Shown here one piece after another: positions 43,714 to 51,262 of a stretch of 64,000 bases of DNA. The notes under the pieces were generated by a model, which was not told where the DNA came from, did not search any database, and saw only the letters and a program-made list of their open reading frames with translations. This DNA comes from Duganella dendranthematis. Lineage in GTDB: Bacteria > Pseudomonadota > Gammaproteobacteria > Burkholderiales > Burkholderiaceae_D. The position numbers were made by a program, and so were the translations under genes. The stretch spans positions 2,976,001 to 3,040,000 of the forward strand of contig NZ_CP051684.1 in assembly GCF_012849375.1 (NCBI RefSeq), read 5' to 3'. Each line of letters opens with the position of its first letter. Position 1 is the first letter of the stretch.

Positions 43714-46116
43714 ATGACCAATTTCATCGTGAAAAAAGTAGCCGTGCTGGGCGCCGGCGTGATGGGTGCGCAAATCGCCGCCCATTGCATCAACGCCAAA
43801 GTGCCTGTGGTGCTGTTTGATTTGCCTGGTAAAGAAGGCACGCCGAAGAACGGCATCGTGCTGAAAGCCATCGAAGGCCTGAAAAAACTGTCGCCGGCGC
43901 CGCTGGGCAACAAGGACCACGCCGCGCTGATCGAAGTAGCCAACTACGAAGACGACCTGGCCAAGCTGGCCGAGTGCGACCTGATCATCGAAGCCATTGC
44001 CGAGCGCATGGACTGGAAGCACGACCTGTACAAAAAGGTCGCGCCGCACATCGCGCCAAACGCCATCTTCGCCTCGAACACCTCGGGCCTGTCGATCACC
44101 AAGCTGTCCGAAGGCTTTGACGCGGACCTGAAATCGCGCTACTGCGGCGTGCACTTCTTCAATCCGCCGCGCTATATGCACTTGGTGGAAATCATCCCGA
44201 CCGAGTTCACCAAGCCGGAAATCGCCGACCAGCTGGAAGGCTTCCTGACCTCGACCCTGGGCAAGGGCGTGGTCCGCGCCAAGGATACGCCAAACTTCAT
44301 CGCCAACCGCGTCGGCGTGTTCGGCATCCTGGCCATCGTGCACGAAGCTGAAAAATTCGGCCTGTCGGTGGACGTAGTCGATGACCTGACCGGCGCCAAG
44401 CTGGGCCGCGCCAAGTCGGGTACCTTCCGCACTGCAGACGTGGTCGGCCTGGACACCATGGGCCATGTGATCAAGACCATGCAGGACTACCTGCCGAACG
44501 ATCCGTTCGCCGCCGTCTACAAAACTCCGGCGGTGCTGGCCAAGCTGGTGGAAAAAGGCGCGCTGGGTCAGAAGACCGGCGCCGGTTTTTACAAAAAAGT
44601 AGGCAAGGAAATTCAACGCCTGGACTTCGCGACCGGTGAATACGTCGCCGGCGGCGCCAAGGCAGCCGACATCGTGGCCCGCATCCTGAAGGAAAAAGAT
44701 CCGGTCAAGAAGATGAAAGCGATGCGCGAATCGACCAATCCACAGGCGCAGTTCCTGTGGGCGATCTTCCGCGACGCCTTCCACTACATCGCCGTGCATC
44801 TGGAAAGCATCGCCGACAACGCGCGCGACATCGACTTCGCCATGCGTTGGGGCTTCGGCTGGACCGTCGGTCCGTTCGAAACCTGGCAGGCATCGGGCTG
44901 GACGCAGGTCGCCCAGTGGGTCAAGGAAGACATCGACGCCGGCCACGCACTGTGCAACGCACCGCTGCCAGCCTGGGTATTTGAAGGTCCGGTCGCTGAA
45001 AAAGGCGGCGTCCACACCCCTGACGGTTCGTGGTCGGCAGTGTCGAAATCGTTCGTGCCGCGTTCGGAACTGGCGGTCTACAAGCGCCAGGAATTCCGCG
45101 CACCAGTGTTGGGTTCGGGCGAAATCGACGGCCGCAAAGCCGGCACCACGGTATTCGAAGACGACGACGTGCGCCTGTGGCACTCGGGCGACGAAGTGCT
45201 GGTGATCTCGCTGAAAACCAAGCTGCACGTGATCAGCCCAGGCGTCATCGCCGGCTTCAAGAAAGCACTGGCGGAAGCCGAGAAGAACTTCAAGGGCCTG
45301 GTGATCTGGAGCGCGGACGCAGCCGACGGCGGCGCGTTCTCGGCCGGCGCCGACCTGCAATCGGCTCTGCCAGCCTTCATGAGCGGCGGCGCCAAGGCAG
45401 TCGACCCGATCATCAAGGAACTGCAAGACACCTTCATGGCGATGAAGTATTCCAACGTGCCAGTGGTGGCGGCGGTAGCCGGCATCGCCCTGGGCGGCGG
45501 CTGCGAAATGGCGCTGCACGCATCGAAACGCGTGGCGTCGATCGAGTCGTACATCGGCCTGGTGGAAGTGGGTGTGGGCCTGATTCCTGCCGGCGGCGGC
45601 CTGAAAGAGGCGGCGGCGCGCGCCTACAAGGAAGCCAAGGGCACCGACATTCTGCAATTCCTGAAAACCGGCTTCACCAACGCGGCCACCGCCAACGTGT
45701 CGAAATCGGCACTGGAAGCGCAGGCGATGGGCTACCTGAAAGAAGACGACGTCATCGTCTTCAACCCGTACGAACTGCTGTACGTGGCCAAGACCGAAGC
45801 GCGCGCCATGTTCGACAAGGGCTACCGCGCGCCGCTGAAGGCGCCGATCCAGGTCACCGGCCGTTACGGCTGGGGCACCATCAAGGCGCAACTGGTCAAC
45901 ATGCGTGACGGCGGCTTCATCTCCGCGCACGACTTCAAGCTGGGCGACATGATCGCGCAAATCGTCAGTGGTGGCGATATCGATCAGGGTTCGTTCGTGA
46001 ACGAACAGTGGCTGCTGGACATGGAACGCAAAGCCTTCCTGGAGCTGCTGAACCATCCGAAAACCCAAGAGCGCATCATGGGCATGCTGCAAACCGGCAA
46101 GCCAGTCCGCAACTAA
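43714..46116 (+). CDS. 3-hydroxyacyl-CoA dehydrogenase / enoyl-CoA hydratase (FadB-like)
   Basis: Bifunctional beta-oxidation enzyme of 800 residues. The N-terminal NAD-binding domain starts VAVLGAGVMGAQIAAHCINA; HCDH continues with TSGLSITKLSEGFDADLKSR and the catalytic region HFFNPPRYMHLVEIIPTEFT. The C-terminal enoyl-CoA hydratase domain (about 500-700) has FSAGADLQSALPAF and AVAGIALGGGCEMALHASKR. The domain order (dehydrogenase first) is the one common in betaproteobacteria, opposite to Escherichia coli FadB. It is 12 bases after the dehydrogenase and 11 before the thiolase. Confidence 0.95.
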   Translation: MTNFIVKKVAVLGAGVMGAQIAAHCINAKVPVVLFDLPGKEGTPKNGIVLKAIEGLKKLSPAPLGNKDHAALIEVANYEDDLAKLAECDLIIEAIAERMDWKHDLYKKVAPHIAPNAIFASNTSGLSITKLSEGFDADLKSRYCGVHFFNPPRYMHLVEIIPTEFTKPEIADQLEGFLTSTLGKGVVRAKDTPNFIANRVGVFGILAIVHEAEKFGLSVDVVDDLTGAKLGRAKSGTFRTADVVGLDTMGHVIKTMQDYLPNDPFAAVYKTPAVLAKLVEKGALGQKTGAGFYKKVGKEIQRLDFATGEYVAGGAKAADIVARILKEKDPVKKMKAMRESTNPQAQFLWAIFRDAFHYIAVHLESIADNARDIDFAMRWGFGWTVGPFETWQASGWTQVAQWVKEDIDAGHALCNAPLPAWVFEGPVAEKGGVHTPDGSWSAVSKSFVPRSELAVYKRQEFRAPVLGSGEIDGRKAGTTVFEDDDVRLWHSGDEVLVISLKTKLHVISPGVIAGFKKALAEAEKNFKGLVIWSADAADGGAFSAGADLQSALPAFMSGGAKAVDPIIKELQDTFMAMKYSNVPVVAAVAGIALGGGCEMALHASKRVASIESYIGLVEVGVGLIPAGGGLKEAAARAYKEAKGTDILQFLKTGFTNAATANVSKSALEAQAMGYLKEDDVIVFNPYELLYVAKTEARAMFDKGYRAPLKAPIQVTGRYGWGTIKAQLVNMRDGGFISAHDFKLGDMIAQIVSGGDIDQGSFVNEQWLLDMERKAFLELLNHPKTQERIMGMLQTGKPVRN

Positions 46117-46127
46117 GGAATAAGACA

Positions 46128-47324
46128 ATGAGCAAACAAGTTCAAGACGCATACATCGTCGCCGCGACCCGCACCCCGATCGGCAAAGCGCCGCGCGGCA
46201 TGTTCAACAAAACCCGCCCCGACGACCTGCTGGTGCGCGTGATCCAGTCGGCACTGGCCCAGGCGCCTGGCCTGGATCCGGCGCTGATCACCGACGCCAT
46301 CATCGGCTGCTCGTTCCCGGAAGCGGAGCAGGGCTTCAACATCGCCCGTCAATCGGTGCTGCTGGCCGGCCTGCCGAAGACCGTCGGCGGCGTCACCATC
46401 AACCGTTACTGCGCGTCGGGCATCACCGCCCTGGCCATGGCGGCTGACCGCATCCGCGTTGGCGAATGCGATGTCATGCTGGCCGGCGGCGTCGAGTCGA
46501 TGTCGATGGTGCCGATGATGGGGCACCACCCATCGATGAACCTGAATATGTTCACCGACGAAAACGTCGGCATGGCATACGGCATGGGCCTGACCGCTGA
46601 AAAAGTGGCCGAGCAATGGAAAGTGTCGCGCGAAGACCAGGACGCGTTCTCGGTGGAATCGCACCGCCGCGCCGTCGCCGCGCAGCAGGCCGGCTTCTTC
46701 AAGGATGAGACCACCCCGGTGGAAATCATCACCCGCACGCCAGACCTGGCCACCGGCGAAATCAAGGTCAAGACCCGCACCGTCGATACCGACGAAGGCG
46801 CGCGTCCAGAGACCAGCATGGAAACCCTGGGCAAGCTGAAGCCAGTGTTTGCCGCCAAAGGTTCGGTTACCGCCGGTAACAGCTCGCAGATGTCGGATGG
46901 CGCCGGTGCGCTGCTGGTGGTCTCCGAGAAGATCCTGCGCGAGCACAACCTGACCCCGCTGGCCAAGTTCTCTTCGTTCGCCGTCAAAGGCGTGCCGCCG
47001 GAAATCATGGGCATCGGTCCTAAGTTTGCGATTCCGGATGCACTGAAAGCCGCCGGCATCACCCAGGACCAGCTGGACTGGATCGAGCTGAATGAAGCGT
47101 TTGCCGCGCAAGCGCTGGCCGTGATCCGCGACCTGGGCCTGGACCCGGCCAAGGTCAACCCGATGGGCGGCGCGATTGCGCTGGGTCACCCGCTGGGCGC
47201 GACGGGTGCAATCCGTGCCGCCACCGTGGTGCACGCACTACGCCGCAACAACCTGAAATACGGCATGGTCACCATGTGCGTAGGCGCGGGTATGGGCGCA
47301 GCCGGCATCATCGAACGCGTGTAA
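46128..47324 (+). CDS. Acetyl-CoA C-acyltransferase (thiolase)
   Basis: Thiolytic last step of beta-oxidation. The 398 residues begin MSKQVQDAYIVAATRTPIGK. The active-site cysteine is in NRYCASGITALAMAADRIRV near residue 91, the histidine in GGAIALGHPLGATGAIRAAT, and the second cysteine in TMCVGAGMGAAGIIE. It follows the FadB-like gene and has the fadA role. ATG 46128 matches the family start. A strong terminator follows. Confidence 0.96.
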   Translation: MSKQVQDAYIVAATRTPIGKAPRGMFNKTRPDDLLVRVIQSALAQAPGLDPALITDAIIGCSFPEAEQGFNIARQSVLLAGLPKTVGGVTINRYCASGITALAMAADRIRVGECDVMLAGGVESMSMVPMMGHHPSMNLNMFTDENVGMAYGMGLTAEKVAEQWKVSREDQDAFSVESHRRAVAAQQAGFFKDETTPVEIITRTPDLATGEIKVKTRTVDTDEGARPETSMETLGKLKPVFAAKGSVTAGNSSQMSDGAGALLVVSEKILREHNLTPLAKFSSFAVKGVPPEIMGIGPKFAIPDALKAAGITQDQLDWIELNEAFAAQALAVIRDLGLDPAKVNPMGGAIALGHPLGATGAIRAATVVHALRRNNLKYGMVTMCVGAGMGAAGIIERV

Positions 47325-47342
47325 TCACGCCATCGCAATAAC

Positions 47343-47381
47343 AAAGGGCGCTGAGGTGTATACCCAGCGCCCTTTCATTTT
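47343..47381 (+). terminator. Intrinsic terminator after the thiolase gene
   Basis: AAAGGGCGCTG (47343-47353) pairs with CAGCGCCCTTT (47365-47375), 11 base pairs, followed by CATTTT. The ribosome-binding site of the next gene (GGAG, 47382-47385) follows at once, as it does after hpf. Confidence 0.85.
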
Positions 47382-47391
47382 GGAGACAGAT

Positions 47392-48165
47392 ATGGAAATT
47401 TTAAGCAGCATTGAAAACGGCATCCTGACGCTGGAGTTCAACCGTCCTGAGCGCAAGAACGCCATCACCGCCGCCATGTATCAAACCATGGCCGACGCGC
47501 TGACCGCCGCCGAAACCGACACCGCCGTACGCGCCATCCTGCTGATCGGCAAAGCCGACATTTTCACCGCCGGCAACGACCTCGAAGACTTCATGAAAAC
47601 CGCCCCCGCCGGCGGCGCGATTGAAGACCGTTCCGTCTACAAATTCATGATGGCGCTGAGCGGCGCCACCAAGCCAGTGGTGGCAGCGGTGGCCGGCAAT
47701 GCGGTCGGTATCGGCACCACGCTGCTGATGCATTGCGACCTGGTCTACGCGGCCGACAACGCCAAATTCTCGATGCCGTTTGTGCAGCTGGGCCTGTGTC
47801 CGGAATTCGGTTCCAGCCTGCTGCTGACGCAAATCGCCGGCTACCCGCGCGCGGCTGAAAAGCTGATGCTGGGCGAAGCCTTTGGCGCGCAGGAAGCGCT
47901 GGAGATGGGCTTGATTTCGAAAGTGCTGCCGGGGGCCGAACTGCGCGCGTTTGCCGAAGGCCAGGCCGCCAAGCTGGTGGCATTGCCAGCCAGCTCGATC
48001 CGCGTCACCAAAGAATTGATGAAAGCCGCCCGCAAAGCGCCGGTGAGCGACGCCATCGCCGCCGAAAATACCCACTTCGGCGCCATGCTGTCGGCCCCGG
48101 AAGCGAAAGAAGCCTTCATGGCCTTCTTCCAGAAGCGCAAACCGGATTTCACCCAGTTCGCTTGA
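47392..48165 (+). CDS. Enoyl-CoA hydratase/isomerase family protein
   Basis: A 257-residue crotonase-fold protein (MEILSSIENGILTLEFNRPE). The oxyanion-hole regions are FTAGNDLEDFMKT and VVAAVAGNAVGIGTTLLMHC; the glycine pair fits, but one catalytic glutamate position reads as MPFVQLGLCPEFGSSLLL. It probably acts as an accessory hydratase or isomerase on the same acyl-CoAs, since it follows the fad genes. ATG 47392 is chosen because GGAG lies six bases upstream. Confidence 0.9.
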   Translation: MEILSSIENGILTLEFNRPERKNAITAAMYQTMADALTAAETDTAVRAILLIGKADIFTAGNDLEDFMKTAPAGGAIEDRSVYKFMMALSGATKPVVAAVAGNAVGIGTTLLMHCDLVYAADNAKFSMPFVQLGLCPEFGSSLLLTQIAGYPRAAEKLMLGEAFGAQEALEMGLISKVLPGAELRAFAEGQAAKLVALPASSIRVTKELMKAARKAPVSDAIAAENTHFGAMLSAPEAKEAFMAFFQKRKPDFTQFA

Positions 48166-48169
48166 TAGG

Positions 48170-48838
48170 TCAAGACGCGCGCCGCCGCGACAGGATGAAT
48201 TGTTCGAGGTCTTTGCAGGCGTGCTCGATGTGGCGCTTCAGCAGCGCGGCGCCGCCGCGGACGTCGCCGGTGCGGCAGAGGCCTACCAGTTCTTCGTGTT
48301 CCTGCTGTGCTTGCTTGATGCTGTCGGCGCTCAGGGACAGTTGCATGCGCGTGTAGCGGTCGGTCTGTTGCAGCAGCGTGGCGACGATGGCCGCCGTGCG
48401 CGGCTGTTGCGCGCGCGACAGCAGCACCGCGTGCAAACGCGTATTGAGCTCGCCCCAGCGGGTGGTGTGCTGGGCATGCAGTTCCGCCTTGTACTCGGCC
48501 AGGATGGCGTCGAGTTGGGCGTAATCTTCCGCCGTCAGCCGGGGAGCTGACTTCTTCAGCAGCAGCGGCTCCAGCAGGCTGCGCAACATGAACAGCTCGC
48601 TGATCTCATCAATGGACAGGCCGGACACCACGGCGCCCTTGTGCGGCACGATGGTAACCAGGCCTTCGCCTTCCAGCTGCACCAGCGCCTCGCGCACCGG
48701 AATCCGGCTGATGCCGAACTCGGTGGCAAGGGCGTCCTGCCGCAGCGAAAAGCCTTCCGGCAGTTCGCCCGACATGATCTTGCGGCGCAGCGCGTCAGCC
48801 GCCTGCTCCGCTACCGTGGTGACGGCAAATCCCTTCAC
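48170..48838 (-). CDS. GntR-family transcriptional regulator (FCD domain)
   Basis: A 222-residue FadR/VanR-type regulator. The winged helix begins VTTVAEQAADALRRKIMSGE and LATEFGISRIPVREALVQLE; the FCD ligand domain follows. The start is taken at GTG 48838, which overlaps the DHDPS-gene stop as GTGA and has AAGGAAG seven bases upstream; a longer ATG start at 48859 is possible. It is co-transcribed with the DHDPS-family gene. The palindrome ATATTGTATACAATAT upstream of the operon is of the kind FCD regulators bind. Confidence 0.9.
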   Translation of the reverse strand: MKGFAVTTVAEQAADALRRKIMSGELPEGFSLRQDALATEFGISRIPVREALVQLEGEGLVTIVPHKGAVVSGLSIDEISELFMLRSLLEPLLLKKSAPRLTAEDYAQLDAILAEYKAELHAQHTTRWGELNTRLHAVLLSRAQQPRTAAIVATLLQQTDRYTRMQLSLSADSIKQAQQEHEELVGLCRTGDVRGGAALLKRHIEHACKDLEQFILSRRRAS

Positions 48839-49779
48839 GCGGCCACTTCCTTCGACCACGCCGCGTACCAGGTGCGGAACAGCGCGTACTGGGTGTCGGC
48901 GTAGCGGCGCTGGCTGGCGCTCAATGCATCGGTTTCGTTGAAGTGCAGCGTGTACTCGGTGTCGCCGTTCAGCACCATCAGGTATTTGTAGAACAGCACC
49001 AGGTCGGTGCCTTCGTCGAACGACGACAGCACCAGCAGCGCCGCTTCCAGTTCGCGTGCCTGACGGCGCGCCACGGCATCGCCCGCGGCCGCCTTGCGTG
49101 ACAGGGCGACCAGATGCAGTACCTCACGCGGCAGCGCGTTGCCGATGCCGGTGATGGCGCCGGTCGCGCCGCAGTTGACGAAGCCATGGAACACCTGGGT
49201 ATCGACGCCGACCATCAGCGTAACGTTATCGTCCTGGCTGGTGATGTGCTCGGCCGCATAACGCAGGTCGGCAGCGCCGCCGAATTCCTTGAAGCCGATC
49301 AGGTTCGGGTGCTTGGCGCGCAGTTCGAAGAACAGGTCGGCGCGGGTGGCGAAGCCGTAGTATGGGCTGTTGTAGATCACCGCCGGCAGCGTCGGCGCGG
49401 CTGCCAGAATGGCCGAGAAGTGCGCTTTCTGCGCCGCCGGCGACGAGCCGCGCGACAGCAGACGAGGAATCACCATCAAGCCCTTGGCGCCGACCTTGGC
49501 CGCATGCGCCGCGTGCGACACCGCTTCCCTGGAGTTGACCGCGCCGGTGCCGACAATCACCGGCACGCCGGCGGCCGCCAGCCGGGCGACGCCTTCCTGG
49601 CGCTGCGCTTCGGTCAGCAGCGGCCAGTCGCCCATCGAACCGCAATACACCACCGCGCTCATGCCGGCGGCGATCAGTTCGCGCGCCTTGCGCACCAGCG
49701 CGTCGTAGTCGGGCAGGCGGTCTGCGGTGCAAGGCGTCATCAGGGCCGGGATGGTGCCGGTGAAAATATTGTCACTCAT
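48835..49779 (-). CDS. Dihydrodipicolinate synthase family aldolase/deaminase
   Basis: A 314-residue class I aldolase-fold protein. The conserved tyrosine is in VIYNSPYYGF and the Schiff-base lysine in IGFKEFGGAADL; the substrate loop is VYCGSMGDWPLLTEAQRQEG, different from true DapA (which has GTTGE). Members of this branch act as hydroxyproline-pathway 1-pyrroline-4-hydroxy-2-carboxylate deaminases or as sugar-acid aldolases, so dapA is not assigned. It is linked to a GntR regulator and an MFS carrier, consistent with a small catabolic locus. Confidence 0.85.
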   Translation of the reverse strand: MSDNIFTGTIPALMTPCTADRLPDYDALVRKARELIAAGMSAVVYCGSMGDWPLLTEAQRQEGVARLAAAGVPVIVGTGAVNSREAVSHAAHAAKVGAKGLMVIPRLLSRGSSPAAQKAHFSAILAAAPTLPAVIYNSPYYGFATRADLFFELRAKHPNLIGFKEFGGAADLRYAAEHITSQDDNVTLMVGVDTQVFHGFVNCGATGAITGIGNALPREVLHLVALSRKAAAGDAVARRQARELEAALLVLSSFDEGTDLVLFYKYLMVLNGDTEYTLHFNETDALSASQRRYADTQYALFRTWYAAWSKEVAA

Positions 49780-49832
49780 GGTGTTTCCTTCTGGCTGCGT
49801 TGGATGGGAAAGCGTCGGCAGCCATCATATCG

Positions 49833-51065
49833 TCATTTTTGGATATTGTATACAATATGCAGTCGGGCCGACCGGGCTGGACGACGTTCCAGCCACACCG
49901 ATACGCCCAGCACGACGATGCCGCCCAAGGCCAGCAGCGCGCCCACCGGGCCGGTCGATTGCAGGCTCATGCCATGCGCGATGGCCAGTCCGCCGCACCA
50001 GGCGCCGGCGGCGTTGGCGCAGTTGAAGGCCGAGTGGTTGAGCGCTGCCGCCACGGTCTGCGCATCGCCCGCCACATCCATCAGGCGCGTCTGCACAGCG
50101 GGGCAGACGGCGATGCCGCAGCCGATGGCGAACAGGTTCAAGGCCACCGCCCACACATTGCTGCTGGTGTAATAGAAGGCCGTCAGCGCCGCCGCATTCC
50201 ACACCAGCGCGCCGAAGATGGTCCACAGGCGCGAGCGGTCGGCGAACCAGCCGCCCACCACGTTCCCCACCGTCATGCCGACGCCCATCATGGCCAGCAG
50301 CAGCGGCACCAGCGCCTGCGACACCTTGGTCACTTCCAACAAGGTCGGCGTGACGTAGGTATAGACCGCGAACAGGCCGCCAAAGCCGACCGACACCATC
50401 AGCAGCGTTACCCACACCTGCAGGCGGCGGAACACGCCCAGTTCGCGCTGCGGGCTGGCGTCGCCGGGCGCGATCCACGGCACGTAGCGGCGCACCATCA
50501 GCGCTGTGGTCACGCCCAGCAGGCCGACCACCAGGAAGGTCGAGCGCCAGCCGAAGCCCTGGCTCAACCAGGTCGCCAGCGGCACGCCGAAGATGTTGGC
50601 GATGGTTAATCCCATTAGCACGCGCGACACCGCCTGCGCGCGCTTCTCCGGCACCGCCATCGATGCTGCCACCAGCGCCGCCACGCCGAAGTAGGCGCCG
50701 TGCGGAATGCCGGCGACAAAGCGCGCCAGGATCAGGGAAGCATAGCCCGGCGCCGCAGCGCTCAGCAGGTTGCCCACCGCGTACAGCGACATCAGCATGA
50801 TCAGCATCGCGCGGCGCGGCATGCGCGCCAGGAAGATGGTGATCAGCGGCGCGCCGAACACCACGCCCAGCGCGTAGGCGCTGATCATATGGCCCATGTC
50901 GGGCAGGCTGGCGTGCAGGTCGCCGGCCACCACCGGCAGGATGGTCATGGAGGCGAATTCGCCAGTGCCGATGGCCAGGCCGCCAATGGCCAGCGCCAGG
51001 TTGGCCATGCCGGCGCCGCGTGGCGCGATGATGAGGGGAGTGTCGGAAATCGGTTCGGAGTGCAT
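49833..51065 (-). CDS. MFS transporter (DHA1 / AraJ-like)
   Basis: A 410-residue, 12-helix major facilitator. The family motifs NLALAIGGLAIGTGEFASMT, ISAYALGVVFGAPLITIFLA and FVAGIPHGAYFGVAALVAAS fit the AraJ/YdhP-like DHA1 branch. These are usually exporters of sugars, amino-acid derivatives or drugs, so its link to the downstream lyase is uncertain. It ends 53 bases before the DHDPS-family gene start. Its last codons contain the GntR-type operator candidate. Confidence 0.9.
   Translation of the reverse strand: MHSEPISDTPLIIAPRGAGMANLALAIGGLAIGTGEFASMTILPVVAGDLHASLPDMGHMISAYALGVVFGAPLITIFLARMPRRAMLIMLMSLYAVGNLLSAAAPGYASLILARFVAGIPHGAYFGVAALVAASMAVPEKRAQAVSRVLMGLTIANIFGVPLATWLSQGFGWRSTFLVVGLLGVTTALMVRRYVPWIAPGDASPQRELGVFRRLQVWVTLLMVSVGFGGLFAVYTYVTPTLLEVTKVSQALVPLLLAMMGVGMTVGNVVGGWFADRSRLWTIFGALVWNAAALTAFYYTSSNVWAVALNLFAIGCGIAVCPAVQTRLMDVAGDAQTVAAALNHSAFNCANAAGAWCGGLAIAHGMSLQSTGPVGALLALGGIVVLGVSVWLERRPARSARLHIVYNIQK
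49843..49858. promoter_or_regulatory. Candidate GntR-FCD operator inside the MFS gene end
   Basis: ATATTGTATACAATAT is a perfect 16-bp palindrome, with the ATTGTATACAAT core typical of GntR/FCD operators. It lies 64 bases upstream of the DHDPS-family start, within the last codons of the MFS gene. A TATGAT-like -10 lies between it and the start. Confidence 0.7.
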
Positions 51066-51262
51066 GAAGAGGGGGCGAAAACGTCAGGAAAAACCGTCAA
51101 CGATAGCATGTTTGGCGCGCCGCCGCTGACGCGGCCCTCGTCGCGGTGATGCAACGGCCAACTGTTAAACAGCGTAAATCGGGGAAAAACGGAAATAAGT
51201 CAGCCCTACGCCCCGTGCTGGGTGGATAGAGTTGGCATTCTTTCATTTTGGAGCCAGTCACC

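Noticed and set aside
42001..46152. 1383-codon open frame on the minus strand across the fad operon
   Set aside because: It is antisense to intact beta-oxidation genes, has no family features, and reflects GC-rich third positions in the coding strand.
48838..48859. Upstream ATG start for the GntR regulator
   Set aside because: The GTG at 48838 gives a standard 4-base overlap with the stop of the preceding gene and a better ribosome-binding site.
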